Source: Streptomyces sp. R33
GTDB lineage: Bacteria > Actinomycetota > Actinomycetes > Streptomycetales > Streptomycetaceae
Direction of reading: 5' to 3'
NCBI RefSeq assembly: GCF_041200175.1
Contig: NZ_CP165727.1
Coordinates: 7,744,001-7,808,000, forward strand
Length of the DNA: 64,000 nucleotides
This document shows positions 33,799 through 43,042 of this stretch, piece after piece. Each line of letters begins with the position of its first letter. Position 1 is the stretch's first letter. Under the pieces are notes generated by a model that was not told the DNA's origin, ran no database searches, and worked only from the letters and a program-made list of their open reading frames with translations. The translations under genes and the position numbers were made by a program.

Positions 33799-34794
33799 CT
33801 ATTCGCCCTGTTCGAGAGCGTCGAGCAGCTCGCGCTCGCGCCCCGCGCTCAGGCCGGCGCGCCGTTCCCGGTCCAGGCCCTGCTCGCGCTCCCAGGCCAG
33901 CGTGTCGGCCAGCAGCTCCGCCCGGGGCCGGTGCCGCAGACCCGCGGCCCGCGCCGCGGACCCGTCCCGGGCCAACGCCCCTTCCCAGCCCGCTTCGACC
34001 AGCCACATCGGCAGCGACTCGGCCCCGCTGTACTCGGCCACGCCGTTCGCCAGCAGCCACGCCGAGTCGGCGGTGACGACCGGACCGGTGTGCCCGCCCG
34101 TCGCGCGGGACAGCTCGATCCACTCCCCGAACGGCACGACCGGGCCGACGGCGTTGTACGTCCCCGTGCTTCCGTTCTCCGCGGCGTCGAGCAGCCAGGC
34201 GGCGAGGTCCCGTACGTCGATCGTCTGCGTCGGTGCAGCCGGTTCGTCGGGAACAAGCATCGGCCCGTGCGGATCGCGCGCGGCGCGGGCCACCCAGTAC
34301 CCCGAGCGGCCGGTGTGGTCCCCCGGACCGCCGATGAGTCCGGCACGTGCGATGAGGAGGCGCTCGCCCAGCGCGGCCGCCGAAGCCTGCTCGCAGGCCG
34401 ACTTGGCCTCGCCGTACAGCGCGCGGTCGACCTCGCTCCGGTCCGTCGGAGGCCGGAGCGGCGCGGACTCGTCCGCCCCCGGCGTGGCGTCGGAGGCGTA
34501 GGCGCTCACCGAGGAGACGTACGTCCAGTGCCGGGCCCGGTCGCCCAGTGCGTCGAGCGCCCCACGGACGAAGCCCGGTTGCCACGACACCTCGACGACC
34601 GCGTCCCATACGCGGTCGAGCAGGGGCGCGTACGCCGCAGGGTCGCTCCGGTCCGCGGCCACCAGCCTCGCCCCGTCGGCGACCTCGCCGCTCTCCCCGC
34701 GCGCGAGGCACGTCACCCGATGGCCGCGCCCTACCGCCTGCCGCGACAGCTCCCGGCCCACCCATGCAGTTCCGCCCAGCACCAAGATCTCCAT
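33799..34794 (-). CDS. NAD-dependent epimerase/dehydratase-type reductase
   Basis: A 331-residue Rossmann-fold protein. ILVLGGTAWVGRELSRQAVGRGH is the dinucleotide-binding start, TYVSSVSAYA supplies the Ser strand, YGEAKSACEQ is the YxxxK catalytic motif, and ARAGLIGGPGDHTGRSGYW follows as in extended SDR enzymes. The substrate is unknown; relatives act on nucleotide sugars or on small carbonyls. ATG 34794 is chosen since the open frame upstream is Arg-rich shadow. It converges on the ArsR gene with only five bases between the stops. Confidence 0.85.
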   Translation of the reverse strand: MEILVLGGTAWVGRELSRQAVGRGHRVTCLARGESGEVADGARLVAADRSDPAAYAPLLDRVWDAVVEVSWQPGFVRGALDALGDRARHWTYVSSVSAYASDATPGADESAPLRPPTDRSEVDRALYGEAKSACEQASAAALGERLLIARAGLIGGPGDHTGRSGYWVARAARDPHGPMLVPDEPAAPTQTIDVRDLAAWLLDAAENGSTGTYNAVGPVVPFGEWIELSRATGGHTGPVVTADSAWLLANGVAEYSGAESLPMWLVEAGWEGALARDGSAARAAGLRHRPRAELLADTLAWEREQGLDRERRAGLSAGRERELLDALEQGE

Positions 34795-34880
34795 ACCGAC
34801 ACCCAAGCATCGGCAGCCTCGGACATCCATACGGATTCGCTGACGGCGGACCCGGCGCCGGAGCCGGCTCTGCGGCCAGA

Positions 34881-34900
34881 TGGGACTTTGACGACACCCC
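34881..34900. repeat. Dispersed short repeat, copy 1
   Basis: GGGACTTTGACGACACCCC (34882-34900) recurs exactly at 45391-45409, about 10.5 kb away. This copy lies in the non-coding gap between the epimerase start and the next gene's stop. A 19-base exact match in two intergenic sites is very unlikely by chance. Confidence 0.6.
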
Positions 34901-34922
34901 CTAGCCCGAACGGGTGAGGTTG

Positions 34923-35258
34923 CTAGTCCTCGGTGACCGGGATGTTGATGCCCAGGTTCCGGATCAGCACCCACTCGACCTCGTCCGCGATGGGGAACTC
35001 ACCCTCGACTCCGGTGTCGGTGACGACCGTGAGGACCGTGCCCGTCGGCTTCTGCTCCACCAGTTTGAGGTGGAGCACCTCGGGTGTGGCCACGATCGGC
35101 GGGCTGGCGAGCTCCAGCGCGAGCCGGAAGCCGGAAGAGGGGCATGCCGCCACACCCTTCACCCTGACCGAGCGCCTGCCGCCGCTCGTCCGGTATTCCG
35201 TCGCCTTGAAGTGCTCGGTCTTGTACTCGCACGCAGGTCCGCCGGCCTGTTCAGCCAT
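34923..35258 (-). CDS. Small conserved hypothetical protein
   Basis: A 111-residue protein, MAEQAGGPACEYKTEHFKA at the start and a predicted beta-rich body (SVRVKGVAACP, FRLALELASPP, VLHLKLVEQKPTGTVLTVV) ending in the acidic NLGINIPVTED. Two cysteines (positions 10 and 39) are present. An excellent AGAGGAG ribosome site stands six bases before the ATG. I cannot assign a function; the beta-sandwich look and lack of a signal peptide suggest a cytoplasmic small domain. Confidence 0.7.
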   Translation of the reverse strand: MAEQAGGPACEYKTEHFKATEYRTSGGRRSVRVKGVAACPSSGFRLALELASPPIVATPEVLHLKLVEQKPTGTVLTVVTDTGVEGEFPIADEVEWVLIRNLGINIPVTED

Positions 35259-35420
35259 GTTCGCTCCTCTTGGACGGGGTGCTGCCCCGAGACCGGTGTT
35301 CGGCGCCGGTCCGTATCGGCAACACCCACACCGCTCCACCCTCGGCGCTCCCGCCGGCCCGCGCAACTCCGGGCCTCGGGATACCGGCCCGTCGCCCGGT
35401 CGGTGGCTAGCCTGGGCTGC

Positions 35421-35699
35421 ATGAACTCCTCCGCCGCGCCCGGCCCCGCCGCCGCCCCCGACCGGTACACCGTCGTCCTGCGCCCGGGGCTCGCCGAGCC
35501 CGGGGGCTCCCCGCGCCGTGGCGTGCTGCGCACCGCGCTGGTCCAGGCCACCGGTGAGTTCGGGGCCTCCGGCTATCCGCGGTACGCGGGCGAGGGCGTA
35601 CAGGCCGACATCGACCCGAGGACCCGGACCGTCGAAGCGGTGACGGTCGACGGCGCGGAACTCCCGTACGGCTGGGTGGCCCAGGTCGCAGACGCCTGA
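35421..35699 (+). CDS. Small hypothetical protein, leaderless
   Basis: A 92-residue protein beginning MNSSAAPGPAAAPDRYTVVLRPG and ending ELPYGWVAQVADA. The middle (TALVQATGEFGASGYPRYAGEGVQADIDPRTRTVEAVTVDG) looks like a small alpha-beta domain. TAGCCT (35408-35413) stands exactly seven bases before the ATG, the classic arrangement for a leaderless streptomycete transcript, and supports this start. Function unknown. It precedes the SWIM/MoxR operon by about 100 bases and may not be part of it. Confidence 0.65.
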   Translation: MNSSAAPGPAAAPDRYTVVLRPGLAEPGGSPRRGVLRTALVQATGEFGASGYPRYAGEGVQADIDPRTRTVEAVTVDGAELPYGWVAQVADA

Positions 35700-35795
35700 G
35701 GCCGAGCCCGGGGCATTGTCAGTGCTCCCGCCTATGTTCAGCAGTGTCCCGCCGATCGGCGCGGAACTCCCCTTGCTGCATAGGAGATGGGTGCG

Positions 35796-37730
35796 TTGTC
35801 AGACTGGGAGAGGTCGAGCACGGCCCGGGTGGTACCACCCGCGCGGCCGCGCAAGCTCGCCAAGGTCCCGTTCGTCGAGCTGGCCGACGGCCGCTTGCAG
35901 GGCGTGGTGTCCAGCGGTTCGGACATAGAGCGCGTCTACGTCTCGTCGGTCGCGGCCGGTACCTACGCGTTCGCCTGCAGCACCAACAACAACCGGCCCT
36001 GCGGCGGCGCGCGGGGCTCGTTCTGCAACCACATCAAGGCCCTGGTCGCGGAGGCCGTGCTCCAGTACGGAGCTCCGCGCGTGGCCCGCTACCTGCGGGT
36101 CGAGGCTGCGGACGGCGAGCCGACGGCGGTGGGCATCGCGGCCGTCATGAGCAGCACCCGTCCTCCGCAGGGGGACAACAAGGCCGCCGCACCCGTCTTC
36201 AGCCGGTTCCTGCGCCACCTGGCCTACCTGGAACTCGCGACGACCACCGCGCCGTTGCCGGAGATGCAGTGGTTCCCTCCGACCAGGGCGGTGTTGACGG
36301 GGGTGCCCCCGCGCGAGCCCGGTCCGGGCGCGGGGGAGCGTACCGGCCTGCCGGGCGAAACCGTCGCCGGGCTCGACGAGGCCCTCGCGGCCGTCGACGC
36401 CTTCGACGGGGCCCTGGTCGCCGGTCTGCTCCGTCCCCGGCCCGCCGAGGCCGCCGGGCTGACCGAGCTCGCCCGGGCCGTCGCGGGGACGCCGCTGGCC
36501 GCCGGGGTCGCCGAAGCGGCCGAGAAGGCGGCGGCCGGAGCCGCCGGCGAAGACCACTTCGTGGCCCTCGCCGCCGCCCGCACCGCACTGCTCGGCTCCG
36601 TCCACGACGCCCTGACGACCCGCGTCGACGAGATGACCGGCCGGCCCCACAGCGAAGAGGAGGCCCTCCCGGCGCCCGGAGGGCAGCAGACGCCGAACCT
36701 GCTCGCCGCCGCCCGCTCCTGGCTCTCGGATCTCGCCCGCGCCGGCTGGCAGGGCATCGACCACGACCTGGTCTCCGCGTCGGCGCCCGTCGTCTCCGCG
36801 ATGCTTCCCGACCCGGAGCTGCGCCGCCTGGCGACGCTCCTCGACGGGTTCGCCGCCGAACTCGCCGCCTCCTGCCCGGGTGTGTCCCTGGAGCGGATCC
36901 CCGCGCGCCGCTGGGCCGACCTGTGGTCGCGTGCCCTGCTGCTGACGCTGCCCGGCTCGGCCGGCGCACCCGCCACCGGCACGGCCACCGGCCGGCTCCT
37001 GCCCCTCGGCATCGACCTGCACGAGCACGCGACCGCCGTACAGGCCCAGGTCCATGCGGTGTTCGAGCCCGCGGACGGCTCGGTGCCCCGCCTGGTGCGG
37101 GCCGGCGTATCGGTGCCGAAGCCCGACACGGTCGTGGGAGCCGGCCTCTGGCAGCTGCTCCGTCCGCACATGTCGCTGCTGGCGGCCGCCGGCGAAAGCC
37201 GCTCGATGGACCTCACCGACATGCCGATCACCGCCGAGGGCGACCTCATCTGGAGCGAGGCGTGCGCGCGCACGGGCGAGGCGGCGGACGCCTTCGCCAC
37301 CGCCCGTGTGGCCCTGCCCGCTGCGGCCGCTGCGGCGGCGGCACCGCTGGACCGGCACCCGGCGCGGATCGCCGTACCCGTCTTCCTGGAGGGCTACGCC
37401 ACCCGGAAGGAGGACGACGGCGCACTGACGTGGACCACCGCCGGAGGTGACCTCGCCGTCGACACGGACCGGATTCCGACCGCCGGACCCCTCACCCCGG
37501 AAGCCGTTGCGGCGTCGAATGCATGCATCGGCCTGCTCCGCTGGGACGCCGGGACGTTCTGCGTCCAGCCGCTCGCCGTCGAAACCACCGCACGGAAGAA
37601 GGCCGTCGCGGTGCACGCAGGGGCATGGGCGGGCGGCACGGCCGACAAAGCCGGCGTGAAGGCCGAGAAGGCCGCCACCGACGCCGCGGCGGTGCTGCGC
37701 GAGCGAGCGGGAAGGCTGTTGCGGAAATGA
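35796..37730 (+). CDS. SWIM zinc-finger protein of the MoxR-vWA system (YehQ-like)
   Basis: About 644 residues. Near the N-terminus YAFACSTNNNRPCGGARGSFCNHIKALVAEAVL gives the Cys and CxH ligands of a SWIM zinc finger, a nucleic-acid or protein-binding module. The remainder is Ala-rich and mostly helical (about 110-640) without recognisable enzyme motifs. A TTG start at 35796 fits the AGGAG site at 35782-35786 (nine-base spacing); ATG 35787 would touch that site directly. It is the first gene of the four-gene set SWIM, vWA, MoxR, DUF5682 and overlaps the vWA gene by ATGA. In E. coli the equivalent set is yehQ, yehP, yehL and yehM, function unknown. Confidence 0.85.
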   Translation: MSDWERSSTARVVPPARPRKLAKVPFVELADGRLQGVVSSGSDIERVYVSSVAAGTYAFACSTNNNRPCGGARGSFCNHIKALVAEAVLQYGAPRVARYLRVEAADGEPTAVGIAAVMSSTRPPQGDNKAAAPVFSRFLRHLAYLELATTTAPLPEMQWFPPTRAVLTGVPPREPGPGAGERTGLPGETVAGLDEALAAVDAFDGALVAGLLRPRPAEAAGLTELARAVAGTPLAAGVAEAAEKAAAGAAGEDHFVALAAARTALLGSVHDALTTRVDEMTGRPHSEEEALPAPGGQQTPNLLAAARSWLSDLARAGWQGIDHDLVSASAPVVSAMLPDPELRRLATLLDGFAAELAASCPGVSLERIPARRWADLWSRALLLTLPGSAGAPATGTATGRLLPLGIDLHEHATAVQAQVHAVFEPADGSVPRLVRAGVSVPKPDTVVGAGLWQLLRPHMSLLAAAGESRSMDLTDMPITAEGDLIWSEACARTGEAADAFATARVALPAAAAAAAAPLDRHPARIAVPVFLEGYATRKEDDGALTWTTAGGDLAVDTDRIPTAGPLTPEAVAASNACIGLLRWDAGTFCVQPLAVETTARKKAVAVHAGAWAGGTADKAGVKAEKAATDAAAVLRERAGRLLRK

Positions 37731-39073
37731 CCGGACAGGAACCCGAGGTGCTCCCCGCCCCCGAGGACAACCGCCGTCAGGTCCTGTACTGGCGGCTCCT
37801 CGCCCGGCTGTTCGACCAGGAGGAGCAGGCGACGCTGGAGTCGGCGAGCCTGGCCGTGGTCGAGGACATCGGCCTGCCGGCCGCCCTGCTGGACCCGCAG
37901 GTGTCCGTCGATTCGATCGTGCAGCGCCACCCGGAGCTGGCCACCGAGTTCGAGGGCCTGATGGTGCCGCCGGGGTCCGCGCCGGAGGGCGCAGGTGACG
38001 ACGGACGGCACCGGGCCGCCGAGGTACGGCGCGCGGCGCTCGTCTCCAAGGTGTTGCTCAACGTCTTCTCCTCCGGGTCCGGTACGGTCACCGCCGGGCA
38101 GCTGTCGCGCTGGCAGTCCGACGCGGGCTGGCTGGAGCGCTCGCTCGGCCGCAAGCCCGGCGAGCTGCGCGGCCCCCGGGCCGGTGGAATCGGCCCGGAA
38201 CTCGGCGCCATCGAGGCCGACCTGGTCAAGCGGATGCACCTGCGCGAGGTGCTCGCCGATCCCAAGCTCGCCGCGCAGCTCACCCCGAGCATGTCCCTGA
38301 TCGAGCAGCTGCTGCGCGACAAGAACAACCTGTCCGGCGTGGCCCTGGCCAACGCCAAGGCCCTGATCCGCCGTTTCGTCGACGAGGTCGCCGAGGTGCT
38401 GCGCACCCAGGTGGAGAAGTCCACGGTCGGCGCCCTGGACCGGTCGGTGCCGCCCAAGCGGGTGTTCCGCAACCTGGACCTCGACCGGACGATCTGGAAG
38501 AACCTCACCAACTGGAGCCCGGAGGAAGAGCGGTTGTACGTCGACCGCCTCTACTACCGGCACACCGCGCGCAAGACGACGCCGCAGCGGCTGATCGTGG
38601 TCGTCGACCAGTCCGGCTCGATGGTGGACTCGATGGTCAACTGCACCATCCTGGCCTCGATCTTCGCCGGGCTTCCGAAGGTGGACGTCCACCTCATCGC
38701 GTACGACACGCAGGCGCTCGACCTCACGCCGTGGGTGCACGACCCCTTCGAGACCCTGCTGCGGACCAAACTCGGCGGCGGCACCGACGGCACCGTCGCG
38801 ATGGCGCTGGCCCAGCCGAAGATCGCCGAGCCCCGCAACACCGTCGTCGTGTGGATCTCGGACTTCTACGAATGGCGGACCGAGCCGCTGTTCGAGAGCA
38901 TGGCCGCCATCCACCGCTCGGGCGCCAAGTTCATCCCCGTCGGCTCGGTGACCAGCTCCGGCCGCGGCAGCGTCAATCCGTGGTTCCGGGAGCGCTTCAA
39001 GGACCTCGGCACGCCGGTGCTCTCCGGCCACATCCGCAAGCTCGTCCACGAACTGAAGACGTTCCTCGCTTGA
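37727..39073 (+). CDS. vWA (CoxE-like) metal-ion-adhesion-site protein (YehP-like)
   Basis: 448 residues. The C-terminal von Willebrand A domain (about 285-445) has an intact MIDAS: DQSGSM beginning at Asp294, the Thr in KLGGGTDG and Asp in VWISDFYEW. The N-terminal 280 residues are helical, with PSMSLIEQLLRDKNNLSGVALANAK. vWA proteins paired with MoxR ATPases are thought to present substrates or partners for remodelling, in a chelatase-like manner. ATGA overlap with the SWIM gene; the MoxR gene follows after 49 bases. Confidence 0.9.
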   Translation: MTGQEPEVLPAPEDNRRQVLYWRLLARLFDQEEQATLESASLAVVEDIGLPAALLDPQVSVDSIVQRHPELATEFEGLMVPPGSAPEGAGDDGRHRAAEVRRAALVSKVLLNVFSSGSGTVTAGQLSRWQSDAGWLERSLGRKPGELRGPRAGGIGPELGAIEADLVKRMHLREVLADPKLAAQLTPSMSLIEQLLRDKNNLSGVALANAKALIRRFVDEVAEVLRTQVEKSTVGALDRSVPPKRVFRNLDLDRTIWKNLTNWSPEEERLYVDRLYYRHTARKTTPQRLIVVVDQSGSMVDSMVNCTILASIFAGLPKVDVHLIAYDTQALDLTPWVHDPFETLLRTKLGGGTDGTVAMALAQPKIAEPRNTVVVWISDFYEWRTEPLFESMAAIHRSGAKFIPVGSVTSSGRGSVNPWFRERFKDLGTPVLSGHIRKLVHELKTFLA

Positions 39074-39122
39074 TACCCCCTCATACCGCTTACCCCATTG
39101 ATGTGCTGAGAAAGGCGCCGAT

Positions 39123-40235
39123 ATGTCCGACCTGTTGCGTGCACCCGCCGAGATCAAGTACGCCGAGGAGCTGGCCTGGCTCGAGTCCGTCGACGACGGC
39201 CCGAAGCCCTTCTCCTGGCGCCTCTCCCCGAAGATGGTGCGCCTGTTCATCCTGGGATCCGAGCGCTCCGACGGCCTCGACCGGGAGATCTCGCAGAAGT
39301 GGTACGGCGACCGCAGCTTCGTCGAGCGGTCCATCGTCACCCTCGCCTCCGACCGCGGCCTGCTGCTGATCGGCGACCCCGGCACCGGCAAGAGCTGGCT
39401 GGCCGAGCTGCTGTCCGCCGCGATCTGCCGCAACTCGACGCTGGTGGTGCAGGGCACGGCCGGCACCACCGAGGACCACATCAAGTACTCCTGGAACGTG
39501 TCCATGGTGATCGCCAAGGGCCAGTCGCGGGAGTCGATGATCCCTTCGCCGATCATGACCGCGATGGAGTCCGGCGTCATCGGGCGCTTCGAGGAGCTCA
39601 CGCGCTCCACCAGCGACGTCCAGGACGCACTGATCTCGATCCTGTCGGAGAAGTACATCTCGGTCCCCGAACTGGACAGCGAGAACATCGTCTTCGCCAA
39701 GCCCGGCTTCTCCGTCATCGCCACGGCAAACAGCCGTGACCGCGGCGTCAACGACCTGTCCTCCGCGCTGAAGCGCCGCTTCAACTTCGTGCGCATCCCC
39801 GTGGTGACGAACAAGAAGAGCGAGGAGGAGATCGTCCGCTTCCGCACCGAGGAACTGCTGCGCCGTCACCAGATCGAGCTGGACGTGCCCCCGACGCTGC
39901 TCGACGTGCTGCTGCAGAGCTTCACCGATCTGCGAGCCTCGGCAGCCGCGGCGGGCAGCGACGACGAGAAGCTCGAGTCGGCGCTGTCGACCGCCGAGCA
40001 GATCGGCGTCCTCGAAGACGCGATCCTGCACAGCAACTTCTTCGGCGAACGCACCCTGAACGCCCACACGCTGGCCTCCTCCCTCGTCGGATCGCTGGCG
40101 CGGCGCGAGCCGGAGGACCTGGCCATCCTCAACAAGTACCTGCACGGCGTCGTCGAGCCGCGCAGCAAGGAAGAAGGCGGCTCCTGGCCGGAGTTCCTGG
40201 AGGGCGGCCGCAACGCGATCGCCACCCTGTCATGA
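39123..40235 (+). CDS. MoxR-type AAA+ ATPase (YehL-like)
   Basis: A 370-residue AAA+ ATPase. Walker A is GDPGTGKSW (about residues 84-92). The Walker B region around MESGVIGRFEELTRS is of the MoxR form, with FSVIATANSRDRGVND as sensor 1 and LSSALKRRFNFVRIP as the arginine-finger segment. The C-terminal helical lid ends the protein. MoxR ATPases act as chaperones with vWA partners, for instance in cofactor insertion or activation of protein complexes. AGAAAGG lies before the ATG. Its stop overlaps the DUF5682 start by ATGA. Confidence 0.93.
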   Translation: MSDLLRAPAEIKYAEELAWLESVDDGPKPFSWRLSPKMVRLFILGSERSDGLDREISQKWYGDRSFVERSIVTLASDRGLLLIGDPGTGKSWLAELLSAAICRNSTLVVQGTAGTTEDHIKYSWNVSMVIAKGQSRESMIPSPIMTAMESGVIGRFEELTRSTSDVQDALISILSEKYISVPELDSENIVFAKPGFSVIATANSRDRGVNDLSSALKRRFNFVRIPVVTNKKSEEEIVRFRTEELLRRHQIELDVPPTLLDVLLQSFTDLRASAAAAGSDDEKLESALSTAEQIGVLEDAILHSNFFGERTLNAHTLASSLVGSLARREPEDLAILNKYLHGVVEPRSKEEGGSWPEFLEGGRNAIATLS

Positions 40236-43039
40236 GCCCCGCACAGGAGGGGACGACGTTCGACGCGCTGCGCACCCAGCTGCAGGAGGCCGCCACGGCC
40301 TTCGCCGACGGCCCGGACGCGCTGGAGGGCATCCTTCTCGGCATCGTCGACGACGTCGACCGCGCGGTACGTGAACCACTGGAGGTCTTCCCGGTCTGCC
40401 ACCACTCGCCGGCCTCGGCCGTCGCGATGGCGCGGCGGCTGCGGGAGAAGCAGCCGAAGGTCGTCTACCTGGAGCTGTGCGAGGACATGGCGCCGCTCCT
40501 GACCGAGCTGCGCAACTGCCGGCTCCCGGTGGCGGTGCAGGCGTTCGCGAGCGAGGTCGACGGATTCCCCGCCGAATGGGCGCCGCTGTCGGTCGTCGCA
40601 CCGATCACCGAGGCGTCGGCCGAGTACCAGGCGATCGCCTACGCGCTGGACACGCCGGGCGTCGAGCTGGTCCTCGTCGACCGCTCCTCGGACCACGTGT
40701 TCCAGTGGCAGGCCACCGGGGCGCAGTCCACGGCCGAGCCGGCCGACCCGGACGCCCCGGCGGCCGACGAGGAAGCCGCACTGCACGGCGACGCGGTCGG
40801 CGTGGAGATCGGCGACCTGCGCCCCCGCTTCGCCGAGCTGGAGGAGCACCTGCTGCACCACGGCCGGGTGCGGCACTGGTCGGAATGGTGGCACCAGTAC
40901 GTCGAACTGCCGCTCGGCGACAGCGACCACGACACGTACCGGCAGGTCATGCTGCTGATCGGCAGCCTGTTCCGGCGCCTCGCACCAGGGGACCCGGGGC
41001 GGGTCCGCGTGGACGAGGACCGCGAGCGCCACATGTGGACCAGGATGCGCGAACACCTGGCCGCGACCGGTACCGATCCCGCGGACTGCCTGTACGTGTG
41101 CGGCGCGTTCCACGCGGCCAGCCGCGTCCCCGAGTTCGGTGTCGACGGCACCGACACCTTCGAGATCAGCCCGCCGAGCGCCAGCACGTGGCAGTACGGA
41201 CTCATCCCGTCCAGCCATGCCGCGATCGAGGCACAGTTCGGCCTCGCCGGCGGCTCCGTGTCGATCGCCGCCACCCAGTGGGCGAAGAACCTCAAGCGGA
41301 CACGGGTGCAGCCGTTCCGGCTCGCGGGGCAGGCGGGTGCAAAGAAGGCGGCCAAGCCGCGGAAGGCGGCGGCTGCGGCAGCCGTTCCGGCGGCGCCGGA
41401 GTCACCCTCCGACCTCCCGGCGGACATGCTCTCCGGGTTCCTGCAGCGTCCGCCCGTCCTCGACCGGCTGGACGAGGCCGAACTGCTCGGCTGGTCGGTG
41501 GAGATCGTGCGTGCCGCACGCCGCAACGGCTACCTCGCCTCGACCGCCGACGCCATCGCCGTCTTCGAGACGTCGATCCTGCTGGCCGGCATGCGCGATC
41601 GGGCCAAGCCCACCCCGTACGACTTCCAGGACGCGGCGATCACCTGCATCGAGAAGGACAGGGTGCCCGGCCGGCGCGACGTACGCCGCCTCGTCGAGAT
41701 CATGATGGGCGGCGACCGGATCGGCCAGGTCGGCTACGAGGCACTGCCGCCGCTCGCGCGCGACGTGCACGACCGGCTCGCACCCCTGGGCCTGGCGCTC
41801 CAGCAGCGCGGTGTGCAGCGCGCCTTGCTGGACATGGCCTCCCGTCCAGGACTGGAGAAGTGCTCCGACGTCCTGTGGATGCTGCGCCACCTGATGCCGC
41901 ACGGCGCGGCACGCCCGATCATGGGCGAGCGCCGGCTCGGCGAGCGGCCGATCCAGGAGTCGTGGGACCTCGCCCTGGGCACCCACCAGCGGGCGCTGAT
42001 CGAGCTCGGCTACGAGGGCGTCAGCATCGAGCAGGTCCTGGAACAGCGCCTGCGGCGCACCGCGTACGGGCCACAGGCGACCACGGCGACGGTCCTCCAG
42101 GCCGTCGAGGACGCGACGCTGTACCTGCGCAGCCGCCGCCTCGCCGACGAACTGGGCACGCGCGCCCTGGAGGTCCTGGCGACCGAGCGCAGTGTCGACG
42201 GCGCACCGGAGGTGCTGCGGCGGGTACGGCGGCTGCTGGGCCACTACCGGACCAGCGAACCGGTGCTTCCGGGGTGGATCGAGTCGTTCGTCAAGACCGG
42301 TTACGCGCACTACTGCACCCTGCTGCCGACGGCGTTCACCGACGACGAGGCGACGGTCCGCCAGGTCGCGGCGATGCTGGGCTTCCTGTTCAGCATGGAG
42401 AGCCTGGCGCTGTCGCTGGGCTGCGACCGGACGCAGCTGGAGCTGGCCTTCGCGCAGTCCCATCCGCAGGAGCCGTCGAAGGTGGCGCTGCTGTGGGCGG
42501 CGCAGGTGCACCTCGGGCAGCTCTCCCGTACGGAACTGCGGGCGCGGTGCGACGACCTGCTGGGCAACCCCCTGGTGGTGCCCGCTTATCCGCAATACCT
42601 GAGCGGATTCCTGCAGGCGCTGGAACCGGTGCCGCAGCTGGCCGACTTCGTGGTGGAGACGGTGTCGAACGCGTTCGCGCGGCTGCCGGACCCGGTGCTG
42701 CTGCCGTGGCTGCCGACCTTGATCACCACCCTGCGCTCCGGAGGTGCCGAACTGGCCCCGCTGCTGATCCGCGAGGCCGGCCGCATCTTCCCCGGCCGCC
42801 TCGCGGCACTGGACACCTGGACCCCGCCGTGGCAGGACCGCCCGCACACGACTCCCGCCCTGCCGAGCCGCGCCGGGTCCGCCGCACTGCTCACCGTCCA
42901 CCCCGAGCCGTGCAACGCCCTGGCAGCCCTGCTGGGCTGGGACGACCCCTGGACCCCGCAGGCCTCCGAGGGAGCCGCCCTGACCACCCGCCACCCGAGG
43001 ACGGCCCTGGCCCTGGAGGCGCTCCTGAAAGGGTTGTAG
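40232..43039 (+). CDS. DUF5682 protein of the MoxR-vWA system (YehM-like)
   Basis: A 935-residue protein. The N-terminal quarter has FPVCHHSPASAVAMARRLREK, YLELCEDMAPLL and a later CGAFHAA, reminiscent of the TraB/EreA-like fold that uses His and Glu/Asp residues. The rest (from about residue 400) is a long helical array ending in HPRTALALEALLKGL. No signal peptide or membrane segment is seen. DUF5682 always appears with MoxR, vWA and SWIM partners in the gene sets I recall. It may be the effector or scaffold of the complex. It converges on a lipoprotein gene with three bases between stops. Confidence 0.88.
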   Translation: MSPAQEGTTFDALRTQLQEAATAFADGPDALEGILLGIVDDVDRAVREPLEVFPVCHHSPASAVAMARRLREKQPKVVYLELCEDMAPLLTELRNCRLPVAVQAFASEVDGFPAEWAPLSVVAPITEASAEYQAIAYALDTPGVELVLVDRSSDHVFQWQATGAQSTAEPADPDAPAADEEAALHGDAVGVEIGDLRPRFAELEEHLLHHGRVRHWSEWWHQYVELPLGDSDHDTYRQVMLLIGSLFRRLAPGDPGRVRVDEDRERHMWTRMREHLAATGTDPADCLYVCGAFHAASRVPEFGVDGTDTFEISPPSASTWQYGLIPSSHAAIEAQFGLAGGSVSIAATQWAKNLKRTRVQPFRLAGQAGAKKAAKPRKAAAAAAVPAAPESPSDLPADMLSGFLQRPPVLDRLDEAELLGWSVEIVRAARRNGYLASTADAIAVFETSILLAGMRDRAKPTPYDFQDAAITCIEKDRVPGRRDVRRLVEIMMGGDRIGQVGYEALPPLARDVHDRLAPLGLALQQRGVQRALLDMASRPGLEKCSDVLWMLRHLMPHGAARPIMGERRLGERPIQESWDLALGTHQRALIELGYEGVSIEQVLEQRLRRTAYGPQATTATVLQAVEDATLYLRSRRLADELGTRALEVLATERSVDGAPEVLRRVRRLLGHYRTSEPVLPGWIESFVKTGYAHYCTLLPTAFTDDEATVRQVAAMLGFLFSMESLALSLGCDRTQLELAFAQSHPQEPSKVALLWAAQVHLGQLSRTELRARCDDLLGNPLVVPAYPQYLSGFLQALEPVPQLADFVVETVSNAFARLPDPVLLPWLPTLITTLRSGGAELAPLLIREAGRIFPGRLAALDTWTPPWQDRPHTTPALPSRAGSAALLTVHPEPCNALAALLGWDDPWTPQASEGAALTTRHPRTALALEALLKGL

Positions 43040-43042
43040 GCG

